Shown piece by piece: positions 16,334-24,026 of a stretch of DNA of 24,169 nucleotides. Source of the stretch: an uncultured Veillonella sp. GTDB lineage: Bacteria; Bacillota; Negativicutes; Veillonellales; Veillonellaceae. Position numbers and translations under genes: made by a program. Each line of letters opens with the position of its first letter. Positions within the stretch are counted from its first letter, which is position 1. Location: positions 1 to 24,169 of the forward strand of contig URPV01000017.1 of the NCBI GenBank assembly GCA_900549805.1, written 5' to 3'. The notes beneath the pieces were generated by a model, which worked only from the letters and a program-made list of their open reading frames with translations, had not been told where the DNA came from and searched no databases.

Positions 16334-17428
16334 CTATTGTTTAAGCAATGCCATAGCTAATTGAGCACTGCGGAATGATATTTTTCTCAAGCTTTCTATA
16401 CGGTCAAAGGAGTGTTGATAATCCCCTTTTCCCTCTAGCAACTCAACCAGGCGGGTGTAAAGTGTATCTTGATCGAGCCGTTCCATGGTCCCCATAGCTT
16501 CTTGCTCAATCATGTGCAAAAAGGCATCAATCTTGGGATCATAGGAAATACCCACTACAGGCTTACCCATGAGAGAAGCAAAGACTAGCGCATGAAGGCG
16601 GACACCAATCATAATATCGACAGCCCCTGCCAACTCTAGAAATTGGCTGGTAGTAAAAGATTCTTCAAGAAGATGTACATAGGGAGCATTGCCCATGTAG
16701 GCCGCCACTTGCTTGGCTTCTTCCGTGTCCTCAGGATGGGACATAGGGATAAAGAGAACCTCCACCTGATGGCTTTGGTGCAAGGTGGCCAGGGCCCCTG
16801 CTAGGGATTTTCGATAGGCCACTTGATCCTTCCAAGAACGGACCGCTATACCTATACGGCGGCAGCCTGGTTTGAGACCTGCTGCTTGGAGCCGCGACTC
16901 CCCCTTGCTGACATCCGCTATAGGCATTGTAAGAACTGCATCTGCAGTCACTTGAACTAGCTCTGGTTTTACCCCAATCTCTTCTAAAAGACCTTGAGAC
17001 GGTAAGTCGCGGACAGTAATTAAATCCATGCGATTAAGGACGGATTTAACGGCCCAACGGGTGGTCGGCTTTGTCAGCGGCCCTATGCCTTGGGCATAGA
17101 GAACAACCCGTTTACCTAGCAGTTTAGCAAGAGACATAATGCTGAGGTAATAGTATACATTCTTTACACTCGTCGCATCTTGTAGAAGACTACCACCCCC
17201 TGAGATGAGGAGATCACAGTTCATAAGGGCTTTTAAGATGGCTGGACCTGCAAAGGTTCCAACTGCCTCAACCCCATGCTTAGCAGAGGTTTGTGCAGGG
17301 TGACCAGAAATCACCGTTATGTGTGCATCCCCCTCTTCCTTGCGGATAGCCGTTATGATGGCCGACAACATGGCCTCATCCCCAGCATTGCCAAATCCGT
17401 AGTAGCCAGAAATAACAACTTTACTCAT
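16334..17428 (-). CDS. csaB: CsaB-type polysaccharide pyruvyl transferase
   Basis: This 364-residue protein has the hallmarks of CsaB: an N-terminal ISGYYGFGNAGDEA (6-19), GGGSLLQD (77-84) and a C-terminal GVRLHALVFAS segment with GISYDPK. CsaB adds ketal-linked pyruvate to cell-wall polysaccharide, which is what SLH domains bind in Bacillus. In Negativicutes, SLH domains are reported to bind polyamine-modified peptidoglycan instead, so the acceptor here is uncertain. The open frame runs 34 codons further upstream, but the ATG at 17428 has GGGGAGGG 5 bases ahead and gives the family start MSKVVISGYYG. It overlaps the end of the DUF5693 gene by 8 bases, and such pairing is common, so the two probably act together. 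Confidence 0.93.
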   Translation of the reverse strand: MSKVVISGYYGFGNAGDEAMLSAIITAIRKEEGDAHITVISGHPAQTSAKHGVEAVGTFAGPAILKALMNCDLLISGGGSLLQDATSVKNVYYYLSIMSLAKLLGKRVVLYAQGIGPLTKPTTRWAVKSVLNRMDLITVRDLPSQGLLEEIGVKPELVQVTADAVLTMPIADVSKGESRLQAAGLKPGCRRIGIAVRSWKDQVAYRKSLAGALATLHQSHQVEVLFIPMSHPEDTEEAKQVAAYMGNAPYVHLLEESFTTSQFLELAGAVDIMIGVRLHALVFASLMGKPVVGISYDPKIDAFLHMIEQEAMGTMERLDQDTLYTRLVELLEGKGDYQHSFDRIESLRKISFRSAQLAMALLKQ

Positions 17429-19466
17429 GGTGGCCCTCCCCTTGCTTATACCACTGGGTGATATAAGTAAGAATACGGATAAGCAAAATAGCGATAATGC
17501 CAAAGAGTAGGCCAATCCACCAGCCATCAAGGCCCCGCATTATAGTCATATACACAGGCGTCCGCACATGGCAGAAGGTTTCAACCATGGACGCTACACC
17601 AATAACACCAGCAACGGTCAAGACAAAGTGGATGACCATAGGCCATTTCCGGAAGAAGGCAAAGGCAGCTAGCATCAATGCAGGATGACCGATGATGAAT
17701 TCTTTTTCCCGAGGACGAGCATAGAGGGTATTTTCTAAGAAGCGACGAAGTGTCATTTCAATGCCGGGCACTGGTACCCCTGCCGTATGACCAGACCGAC
17801 CTACGAAGACATAAGCCACAGCCATCAATGCACCTAAAATCAAGAAGATGTAGAATTTTACATCCATAGTGATAAATTCCTTGATAAAGATTTTAGTTTC
17901 TTCCAAAGAATTAATAGTGCGTCCCTTCCACAATGGGAATCGTTGCAAATACGCCCAAGCAGTTAAGAGGACTGGTAAGACGAAGGTTAACTTAACGCCC
18001 CGGAAGATAGCGAATTCCATGAAGAACCGCGTATTTCCTAACATAGCGCCAATATAGATACCACCGATAGCCGCCAAGATAGCCGCAATGGCCAAGCATG
18101 CCACTGCATAGACCATAGAACGGAGAGTCGATTGTTTATCTTGCCCACACCGGTAGATCCAAGTATCCATGAGGTAAATCATAGCGCCCACTGGAGCCAT
18201 AACAGCTGAAGACAGGGCCCACAATTGGGTAATCAAGGTACCACTAGTCAACATGTAGATAATGACGGATATAAAGGATAGGAAGGCGAAGAGAACCATT
18301 TGCTTATGCCACTTCATAGGAAGAAGCATATTAGCCACCAAGGTAAAGAGAGCGATGGCTCCAATCATGGTGATGGCTACCAGCAAAGGACTCGGCATAT
18401 AGTTTGGATACACGGACCCACGGCCGAAAGTAAAGCCTTTATCCGCTAACTTAGTGGATGCATCATCAATAGCCTTAAGGGTGGTAGCCAAAGCTGTTTG
18501 ATTATCCTTACCCGCTTCAAACATAGGGAAGAGATTAAAGCGAATATTCCGTTCCATATCAGAGATATAGAAGCGTTGGGATACCTCTGAAACGGAAAGT
18601 TTCTTCATTTCATCCTTGGAGATTGTATAGAGGCGACCGATACTATACCCTTGTGCTAAGGCCATTTCATTGAAGCCAGCTTGCGGTTCATACTGTAGCT
18701 GGTTGGTTGCCTCTATGCCAATCACTGGGATATGGCGATTTTTAAAGTTCGTAAGAGATTCATTGAGAAGACTTGGATAGCCCAAAGCCTCTTTCCCAAC
18801 AAAGACGACACCTGTAACGCGAGGAATCCCATCAACGCGGTTGAAGAAGTAGGACAAATCATCCTTAGATACGCCTCGATAGTTGGTTGGACGGAGGATG
18901 ACATTAAATCCTCTATTCGCCACTTCTTGCCCTTGCAAACGGGAGATGCCCAAGTTCATCTTCATAAAGGAATCGTAAGGAGCTCCTGTCAATTCAATAA
19001 CAGGTCCTTGATTACTATATTTTTCAATGACCTTATCAGCCCCCAATCGGTGGATAAGGTCTTCTTTGATTTCTTGGTAGTAACCTTCCTTAAGGGGAAC
19101 CGGTCCTAAGTAAAGAGCCCCTGGTTTGGCCGGACCATTTAAAAGGGCTAAATTACCATTGAAATCAGTATCTCGATAGACCTTAATTTCCCCTGCATCC
19201 ATTGCTTTTTCCAAGGTTCTATCATAGATGGCCAAGGCCGTTACATGTGCTGCTTTAAGTTTATCAAAGGCTTCTGCAGATGGATATTTTTCAAAGGCTG
19301 CAGCCCGTAAAACAGCATCATAATCAATGATATTTTCAATTTGATTTTGTGCACTTTCCACTTGGTTTCGTTGTTGCACTAGCACCAAACCTGCCACAAG
19401 GCCCACCAAGAGGCAGATAATCAACACCAAGGAATAAGGTGCTTTTTTGGCTTGTTTCAACTTCAC
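17421..19466 (-). CDS. DUF5693-family polytopic membrane protein, function unknown
   Basis: This 681-residue protein has one N-terminal span (about 13-30), an extracytoplasmic region of about 320 residues and then about eight to ten hydrophobic spans from roughly residue 360 to the end. The overall layout and the direct pairing with csaB match the DUF5693 family, which has no established activity. The large outer domain followed by many spans and the csaB linkage suggest a part in export or modification of the pyruvylated cell-wall polymer; that is inference. The start is a GTG with GAGAGGA about 6 bases upstream, 17 bases after prfB. No catalytic motif is recognised. Confidence 0.85.
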   Translation of the reverse strand: MKLKQAKKAPYSLVLIICLLVGLVAGLVLVQQRNQVESAQNQIENIIDYDAVLRAAAFEKYPSAEAFDKLKAAHVTALAIYDRTLEKAMDAGEIKVYRDTDFNGNLALLNGPAKPGALYLGPVPLKEGYYQEIKEDLIHRLGADKVIEKYSNQGPVIELTGAPYDSFMKMNLGISRLQGQEVANRGFNVILRPTNYRGVSKDDLSYFFNRVDGIPRVTGVVFVGKEALGYPSLLNESLTNFKNRHIPVIGIEATNQLQYEPQAGFNEMALAQGYSIGRLYTISKDEMKKLSVSEVSQRFYISDMERNIRFNLFPMFEAGKDNQTALATTLKAIDDASTKLADKGFTFGRGSVYPNYMPSPLLVAITMIGAIALFTLVANMLLPMKWHKQMVLFAFLSFISVIIYMLTSGTLITQLWALSSAVMAPVGAMIYLMDTWIYRCGQDKQSTLRSMVYAVACLAIAAILAAIGGIYIGAMLGNTRFFMEFAIFRGVKLTFVLPVLLTAWAYLQRFPLWKGRTINSLEETKIFIKEFITMDVKFYIFLILGALMAVAYVFVGRSGHTAGVPVPGIEMTLRRFLENTLYARPREKEFIIGHPALMLAAFAFFRKWPMVIHFVLTVAGVIGVASMVETFCHVRTPVYMTIMRGLDGWWIGLLFGIIAILLIRILTYITQWYKQGEGHHE

Positions 19467-19483
19467 GGCATTTCCTCTCTCGC

Positions 19484-20590
19484 CTATACTGTAAGGCCTG
19501 CTTCTTGTTTCAAGAAACCTTCCATAAACATGTCTATATTGCCGTCCATTACGGCTTGTACATTACCTGTTTCCACATTAGTTCTATGATCTTTTACCAT
19601 ATTATAGGGGTGGAATACATAGGATCGGATTTGGCTCCCCCATTCAATAGCTTGGTAGGTGCCACCGATTTCCTCTTTCAAAGCCGCTTGTTTTTCCAAT
19701 TCCAACTCGAAAAGTTTGGCCCGCAAGAGGCGTAAACATTGGTCCCGGTTTTGCATTTGAGACCGTTGGGTCTGGCATTGGACTACAATACCTGTCGGCT
19801 TATGGGTCATACGAACGGCAGAATCTGTTTTGTTAATATGTTGCCCACCAGCACCAGAAGCCCGGTAGGTATCTACCTGTACATCCTTCATATCGATATT
19901 GATTTCAATATCATCATCGATTTCAGGCATGACATCCACAGCAGCAAAGGAGGTATGGCGACGGGCGGCCGAATCAAAAGGAGAAATACGAACCAATCGA
20001 TGTACCCCTTTTTCAGACCGAAGGTAACCAAAGGCATTTTCCCCCTTAACGAGGAAGGTAGCAGACTTGATACCTGCTTCGTCACCTGGCTGCTCATCCA
20101 TGAGTTCTACTCCAAAGCCAGCTTTTTCAGCCCAACGTAAGTACATACGGATAAGCATAGAGCACCAGTCTTGTGCTTCCGTCCCACCAGCTCCTGCATG
20201 GAAGGTCAGAATAGCGTTATTGCGGTCATATTCCCCACCTAAGAGGAGAAGTATCTCCTGCTTTTCAACCGTCCCTTCAATGGTTTTGAGGAAGTCGGAT
20301 ATTTCCCCTTCCATATCAACTTCCCCTTCTTCCAAGGCCATATCTACCATAAGTTTTGCATCCTCAATATCGGATACCAGCTTTTTATAGCCCTCTACAG
20401 CCTGTTTTAATTGGGTCGCCTCTTGAGAAATTTCTCGTGCCTTATCTGGGTCATCCCAGAAGCTAGGATCAGACATCTTTACATCTAAGGTAAAGATTTG
20501 GTCTTCCTTTTGCGCAATATTCAACGAATCTCGCATGCCGTAGATGCGCTGACTCAAATTGTCGATAATGGGTTTTAAATCTTCTAACAA
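19484..20590 (-). CDS. prfB: Peptide chain release factor 2 (RF2), uninterrupted gene with TTG start
   Basis: This 368-residue protein ends translation at UGA and UAA. The stop-recognition tripeptide SPF is at about 203-205 and the catalytic GGQ at about 248-250, almost the same positions as in E. coli. The frame is open from an ATG at 20653, but I choose TTG at 20590. AGGTGA (20601-20596) lies 5 bases ahead, the product begins with the family-typical LLEDLKP, and the length then matches other RF2 proteins (about 365). There is no in-frame UGA and no CTT-TGA slip site near codon 20-26 (the region reads RDSLNIA), so the common autoregulatory frameshift is absent. Confidence 0.93.
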   Translation of the reverse strand: MLEDLKPIIDNLSQRIYGMRDSLNIAQKEDQIFTLDVKMSDPSFWDDPDKAREISQEATQLKQAVEGYKKLVSDIEDAKLMVDMALEEGEVDMEGEISDFLKTIEGTVEKQEILLLLGGEYDRNNAILTFHAGAGGTEAQDWCSMLIRMYLRWAEKAGFGVELMDEQPGDEAGIKSATFLVKGENAFGYLRSEKGVHRLVRISPFDSAARRHTSFAAVDVMPEIDDDIEINIDMKDVQVDTYRASGAGGQHINKTDSAVRMTHKPTGIVVQCQTQRSQMQNRDQCLRLLRAKLFELELEKQAALKEEIGGTYQAIEWGSQIRSYVFHPYNMVKDHRTNVETGNVQAVMDGNIDMFMEGFLKQEAGLTV

Positions 20591-20595
20591 CGTTG

Positions 20596-20607
20596 TCACC
20601 TGTTCAT
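20596..20607 (-). other. Possible three-codon mini-ORF (M-N-R, stop UGA) overlapping the prfB ribosome site
   Basis: On the minus strand AGAGG (20621-20617) lies 9 bases before ATG AAC AGG TGA. The stop codon is UGA, which RF2 itself reads, and it is part of the AGGTGA ribosome site used by the TTG start of prfB 5 bases further on. It is out of frame with prfB. A regulatory leader is possible but could be chance. Confidence 0.3.
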
Positions 20608-20657
20608 TAAAAATAGCCTCTACAAGGGTTGGAACCCCTGCAAAGGCTATCATAGGT

Positions 20658-23093
20658 CTAGTCTATGTCTTGTGGTTCCAACACATCATCATGATGGGCT
20701 TGTGCACCTTCTAGATGATCTTCTGGTTGTTCGACTTCATCAATAAATTGTGCACGAATGCGATACAAGGCCATGATTGTTTCATCTTGAATGGAGTCAA
20801 TCATGGTTTGGAACATGTTGTAAGCCTCGAATTTATATTCTACTAATGGATTCTTTTGCCCATAAGCACGAAGGTTAATACCTTCACGAAGCATATCCAT
20901 ACTGTCCAAGTGTTCCATCCATTTGCGGTCTACTACACGGAGCATAATAGCTCGTTCTAATTGACGCATCAATACGTCACCGAACATTTCTTCCCGTGCC
21001 TTGTACTCATCATGAGCGATTTGACAAAGCTTGTCTTCAAGCTCTTGACGGCTATAGTCTTCCATACCAGCCACTGTCATCAACTCATCCGTGAGGAAGT
21101 ATTGAGATAAGTGCTTATGCAAGCCTTCATAATCCCATTCTTCTGGGTACAATTTTTCATCCGCGTAGGTATCCATCGCTTCCCGAACGAGTTTATCAAT
21201 CATATCAGAGACTGTATCCTCGAGGGATTCGTTATGGAGAATGCGACGGCGTTGTTCATAGAGAACTTCCCGTTGTTGATTCATAACATCATCGTATTCC
21301 AAGACGTGTTTACGGATGTCATAGTTATGATCTTCTACCTTCTTTTGGGCCTTTTCAATGGACCGCGTAATAAGGCGATGTTGGATTGGTTCATCTTCGT
21401 CCATCCCCAACCGATCCATGATGGAAGAAATATTATCGGCTCCGAAGATACGCATCAAATCATCTTCCAAGGAGAGGAAGAATTGAGAGGAACCAGGGTC
21501 CCCTTGACGACCAGCACGACCGCGGAGCTGGTTATCGATACGACGGGTTTCATGGCGTTCTGTACCTAGGATAGCTAAACCACCCAATTCAGGCACTCCT
21601 TCACCAAGGGTAATATCAGTACCACGACCAGCCATATTAGTAGCGATGGTTACCATCCCCGCTTGGCCAGCTTGAGCAATGATTTCCGCTTCTTGTTCAT
21701 GGTGCTTAGCATTCAATACAGAGTGAGGAATACCATTGCGTTTCAAGAGGTCAGACAACTCTTCTGATTGGGTAATGGATGTCGTCCCAATCAAAATTGG
21801 TTGACCTTTTTTGTGGCGTTCCACGGCTTCCCGAACAACCGCCTTATACTTAGCCCGTTTGGTCTTGAAAATTTGATCTGGCAAGTCAATACGAGCCAAT
21901 GGTTTGTTAGATGGAATTTCCCAAACTTCCAAGCCATATATATCGTTAAATTCTTTTTCTTCCGTCTTAGCAGTACCAGTCATACCTGATAATTTGTCAT
22001 ACATACGGAAATAGTTTTGGAAGGTAATGGATGCCAAGGTTTGAGACTCCCGTTCAACCTTAAGTCCTTCCTTAGCTTCAATTGCTTGGTGGAGGCCATC
22101 AGAGAAGCGACGACCTGGCATCATACGGCCGGTAAATTCATCAACGATGATGACTTCTCCGTCTTTTACCACATAGTCCTTATCCTTGTGCATCATAAAT
22201 TGAGCACGAAGGGCCGCCATAAGTAAGTGATTGTATTCGATATTTTCAGCATCGTACAAGTTACCTACGCCCAACATCTTTTCCACCTTGGCAATACCCG
22301 CCTCAGTAGGAGCAATAGTCTTTTGCTTTTCATCCATAGTGAAATCTTCTTCCACCTTTAGATGAGGCACAATTTGGGCCAGCTTGTAATAGTTGTCAGT
22401 AGATCGTTCACCAGGACCAGATATAATTAGTGGTGTCCTGGCTTCATCGATGAGGATGGAGTCGACTTCATCGACAATAGCATAATGCAAAGGCCGTTGT
22501 ACCATGTTGGCTTCTTCTGTAACCATGTTGTCACGAAGGTAGTCAAAGCCAAACTCGCCATTAGTACCATAAGTAATATCCGCTGCATAGGCCATTTTTC
22601 GTTGGGCATAGTCTAAATTAGGCACAATTAGGCCTGTGGTCAAGCCCAAGAAGTCATAGAGCCGCCCCATTTGCTCACTATCACGAGTCGCCAAGTAATC
22701 GTTAACTGTGATAACATGAACACCCTTACCTTCAAGTGCATTAAGGTATACAGGGAGAGTTGCTACCAAGGTTTTACCTTCACCAGTACGCATTTCTGCG
22801 ATATTGCCCTTGTGAAGGGTCATACCACCAATCAACTGTACATCAAAGTGACGCATACCAAGAACCCGTTTAGAGGCTTCCCGTACAACAGCAAAAGCTT
22901 CGGGTAGGAGATCATCCAATGTTTCTCCCTTTTTAAGGCGGCGCTTAAATTCAGCGGTCTTGTTTTTCAATTGTTGGTCGGTTAGGTTGATATAGTCCTT
23001 CTCGATAGAATTAATATGGTCTACAACCTTGCGCATCTTCTTAACTTCGTGTGCGCTGTTGTTGCCCAGCAAGCGTTGGATAAAACCAAGCAA
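20658..23093 (-). CDS. secA: SecA, preprotein translocase ATPase
   Basis: This 811-residue motor drives proteins through SecYEG. It has Walker A RTGEGKT (102-108), the DEAD-like box in DEVDSILIDEARTP (208-221), the IGTTSI and GRGTD helicase segments and a long C-terminal scaffold. The C-terminus ends in an acidic/His-rich tail without the CxCxSGx(8)C(H/C) zinc motif that binds SecB and lipids in many SecA proteins. The open frame starts 20 codons earlier at an ATG, but TTG at 23093 is preferred. AAGGAG lies 9 bases ahead, and the product begins MLGFIQRLLG, the normal SecA start. The upstream ATG would lie within or before the promoter -10 region. prfB follows, as in Bacillus. Confidence 0.96.
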   Translation of the reverse strand: MLGFIQRLLGNNSAHEVKKMRKVVDHINSIEKDYINLTDQQLKNKTAEFKRRLKKGETLDDLLPEAFAVVREASKRVLGMRHFDVQLIGGMTLHKGNIAEMRTGEGKTLVATLPVYLNALEGKGVHVITVNDYLATRDSEQMGRLYDFLGLTTGLIVPNLDYAQRKMAYAADITYGTNGEFGFDYLRDNMVTEEANMVQRPLHYAIVDEVDSILIDEARTPLIISGPGERSTDNYYKLAQIVPHLKVEEDFTMDEKQKTIAPTEAGIAKVEKMLGVGNLYDAENIEYNHLLMAALRAQFMMHKDKDYVVKDGEVIIVDEFTGRMMPGRRFSDGLHQAIEAKEGLKVERESQTLASITFQNYFRMYDKLSGMTGTAKTEEKEFNDIYGLEVWEIPSNKPLARIDLPDQIFKTKRAKYKAVVREAVERHKKGQPILIGTTSITQSEELSDLLKRNGIPHSVLNAKHHEQEAEIIAQAGQAGMVTIATNMAGRGTDITLGEGVPELGGLAILGTERHETRRIDNQLRGRAGRQGDPGSSQFFLSLEDDLMRIFGADNISSIMDRLGMDEDEPIQHRLITRSIEKAQKKVEDHNYDIRKHVLEYDDVMNQQREVLYEQRRRILHNESLEDTVSDMIDKLVREAMDTYADEKLYPEEWDYEGLHKHLSQYFLTDELMTVAGMEDYSRQELEDKLCQIAHDEYKAREEMFGDVLMRQLERAIMLRVVDRKWMEHLDSMDMLREGINLRAYGQKNPLVEYKFEAYNMFQTMIDSIQDETIMALYRIRAQFIDEVEQPEDHLEGAQAHHDDVLEPQDID

Positions 23094-23143
23094 AAAGATC
23101 AACTCCTTACATGAGTATAGTTTTCTAATAGTATATTCAATTA

Positions 23144-23172
23144 ATTCTAGCAAAATACCTCTATATAGTCAA
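23144..23172 (-). promoter_or_regulatory. Extended -10 promoter of secA
   Basis: On the minus strand TTGACT (23172-23167) is followed after 17 bases by TAGAAT (23149-23144), with TGC just before it, an extended -10 element. The first two bases of the -35 box are part of the T-run of the hpf terminator. Transcription would start about 45 bases before the secA TTG start, which rules out the upstream ATG as start. Confidence 0.8.
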
Positions 23173-23208
23173 AAAAGAGGGGCCTCTATTCCAAAGAATA
23201 GAGGCCCC
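23171..23208 (-). terminator. Rho-independent terminator of hpf
   Basis: On the minus strand GGGGCCTCTATTC and GAATAGAGGCCCC form a perfect 13-pair stem with a TTTG loop (23208-23179), followed by TCTTTTTT. It starts 26 bases after the hpf stop codon. No T-run follows on the other strand, so it acts in one direction only. Confidence 0.95.
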
Positions 23209-23234
23209 ATAAGGAGGAATATTTCACATATTTC

Positions 23235-23771
23235 TTATAATTGTGGTTGAATGAGGCCATAACCACCATCATGGCGCCGGTAAACCACATTGATTTGGTC
23301 ATTTTCCGAATTGAGGAAGGCAAAGAAATCGTGACCTATCAAGTTCATTTGTAATATAGCTTCATCTACACTCATAGGCCGTGCCAAGAAGGTCTTAGTT
23401 TTAACTACATTCAAATCCACTTCTTCTTCCACTTCATTTTCCAAGGCAACTGCTTCAGCATGGAAGGCTAAATTTTGTTTTTGGAAACGACGGGTTAAAC
23501 GAGTTTTATACTTGTGGATTTGGCGTACAATCTTATCAACCACTAAATCAATTGCCGCGTACATATCAGGGTTCTTGTCCACTGCACGGAGGACAATACC
23601 TTCTACAAAGACTGTAACTTCTACAGTCTTAAGATCTTTATTAGTAGATAGGAGAACCTGAGCATCAAGTTCTTCATCAAAATAACGGCTTAATTTGTCC
23701 AAGCGTTTTTCTGCATAATCGCGAAGAGCACCAGTAACTTCTAAATTTTTACCGCGAACTGTCAATTTCAT
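23235..23771 (-). CDS. hpf: Long-form hibernation promoting factor (HPF)
   Basis: This 178-residue protein has an N-terminal ribosome-binding HPF/YfiA domain (about 1-100, ending in a basic HKYKTRLTRRF helix). A variable linker follows, then a C-terminal dimerisation domain (about 125-178, KTKTFLARPMSVDEAI to the end). The long form pairs two 70S ribosomes into inactive 100S dimers in stationary phase. The ribosome site AAAGGA is about 8 bases before the ATG. It is a single-gene unit closed by a strong terminator, with its own promoter region upstream; in Bacillus the gene responds to SigB and SigH. It precedes secA as in Bacillus. Confidence 0.96.
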   Translation of the reverse strand: MKLTVRGKNLEVTGALRDYAEKRLDKLSRYFDEELDAQVLLSTNKDLKTVEVTVFVEGIVLRAVDKNPDMYAAIDLVVDKIVRQIHKYKTRLTRRFQKQNLAFHAEAVALENEVEEEVDLNVVKTKTFLARPMSVDEAILQMNLIGHDFFAFLNSENDQINVVYRRHDGGYGLIQPQL

Positions 23772-23792
23772 AGTAAACGTCCTTTCTATACA

Positions 23793-23840
23793 ATATGTGG
23801 AATATGTCTATCCCTTTCTTGTTTATATAATTCCACATAT
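23793..23840. repeat. Inverted repeat with 11-base arms upstream of hpf
   Basis: ATATGTGGAAT (23793-23803) and its exact complement ATTCCACATAT (23830-23840) are separated by 26 bases. The distal arm contains the GTGGAAT of a candidate SigH -10 box. If transcription starts there, only one arm is in the mRNA, so the repeat would act as DNA, for example as a regulator site, rather than as an RNA hairpin. Confidence 0.55.
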
Positions 23841-23857
23841 GTACCTGAAAGTCCTCT
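23830..23857 (-). promoter_or_regulatory. Candidate SigH-type promoter of hpf
   Basis: On the minus strand AGAGGACTT (23857-23849), then 12 bases, then GTGGAAT (23836-23830). This fits the Bacillus SigH consensus RNAGGAWWW-(11-12)-RNNGAAT except for one base in the -35. SigH control of hpf is known in Bacillus. A sigH gene is not visible in this window, so the assignment is a hypothesis. Confidence 0.4.
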
Positions 23858-23891
23858 TTTTTGATAAAAATTTTAAGCTTAGTTAACTTCT

Positions 23892-23920
23892 ATTATCTTC
23901 TTTCAAATCTATTAAGTCTA
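23892..23920 (-). promoter_or_regulatory. Candidate SigA-type promoter of hpf
   Basis: On the minus strand TAGACT (23920-23915), 17 bases, then GATAAT (23897-23892): four and five of six consensus bases. It would give an mRNA leader of about 115 bases for hpf. It lies in an AT-rich region where chance matches are likely. Confidence 0.35.
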
Positions 23921-23936
23921 CGAATATCTTCTAACA

Positions 23937-23983
23937 CTAAAACAGCAAAAGAGCCCTAAGAAGATATATCTTCTTAGGGCTCT
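23937..23983 (-). terminator. Palindromic terminator of the amino-acid ABC transporter gene
   Basis: Bases 23950-23983 are a perfect 34-base palindrome (AGAGCCCTAAGAAGATA and its complement). On the minus strand it is followed by TTTGCTGTTTTAG, a broken T-run, and it begins about 45 bases after the stop codon of the ABC ATPase gene. On the plus strand it is followed by CCTAG, with no T-run. It most likely ends the upstream transcript. Confidence 0.8.
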
Positions 23984-24026
23984 CCTAGTAATTAGTATCT
24001 AAGCTTTATAACTAGGAATTAGTCTC

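Noticed and set aside
17429..17530. 34-codon N-terminal extension of csaB that looks like a membrane segment
   Set aside because: It is the shifted reading of the hydrophobic end of the DUF5693 gene; the ATG at 17428 has a strong ribosome site and the standard CsaB start.
20591..20653. Upstream ATG start of prfB giving 21 extra residues
   Set aside because: No good ribosome site precedes it, the extension does not resemble RF2, and the downstream TTG has AGGTGA at proper spacing and gives the family length.
23107..23112. ATG directly followed by TAA overlapping the secA ribosome site
   Set aside because: There is no convincing ribosome site before the ATG, so a start-stop regulatory element is not supported.
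23094..23153. Upstream ATG start of secA giving 20 extra residues
   Set aside because: It lies upstream of the start point expected from the promoter, and the TTG with AAGGAG yields the normal SecA N-terminus.
23211..23217. Plus-strand AAGGAGG that looks like a ribosome site next to the hpf terminator
   Set aside because: No start codon lies at a usable distance, and the sequence beyond is antisense to hpf.
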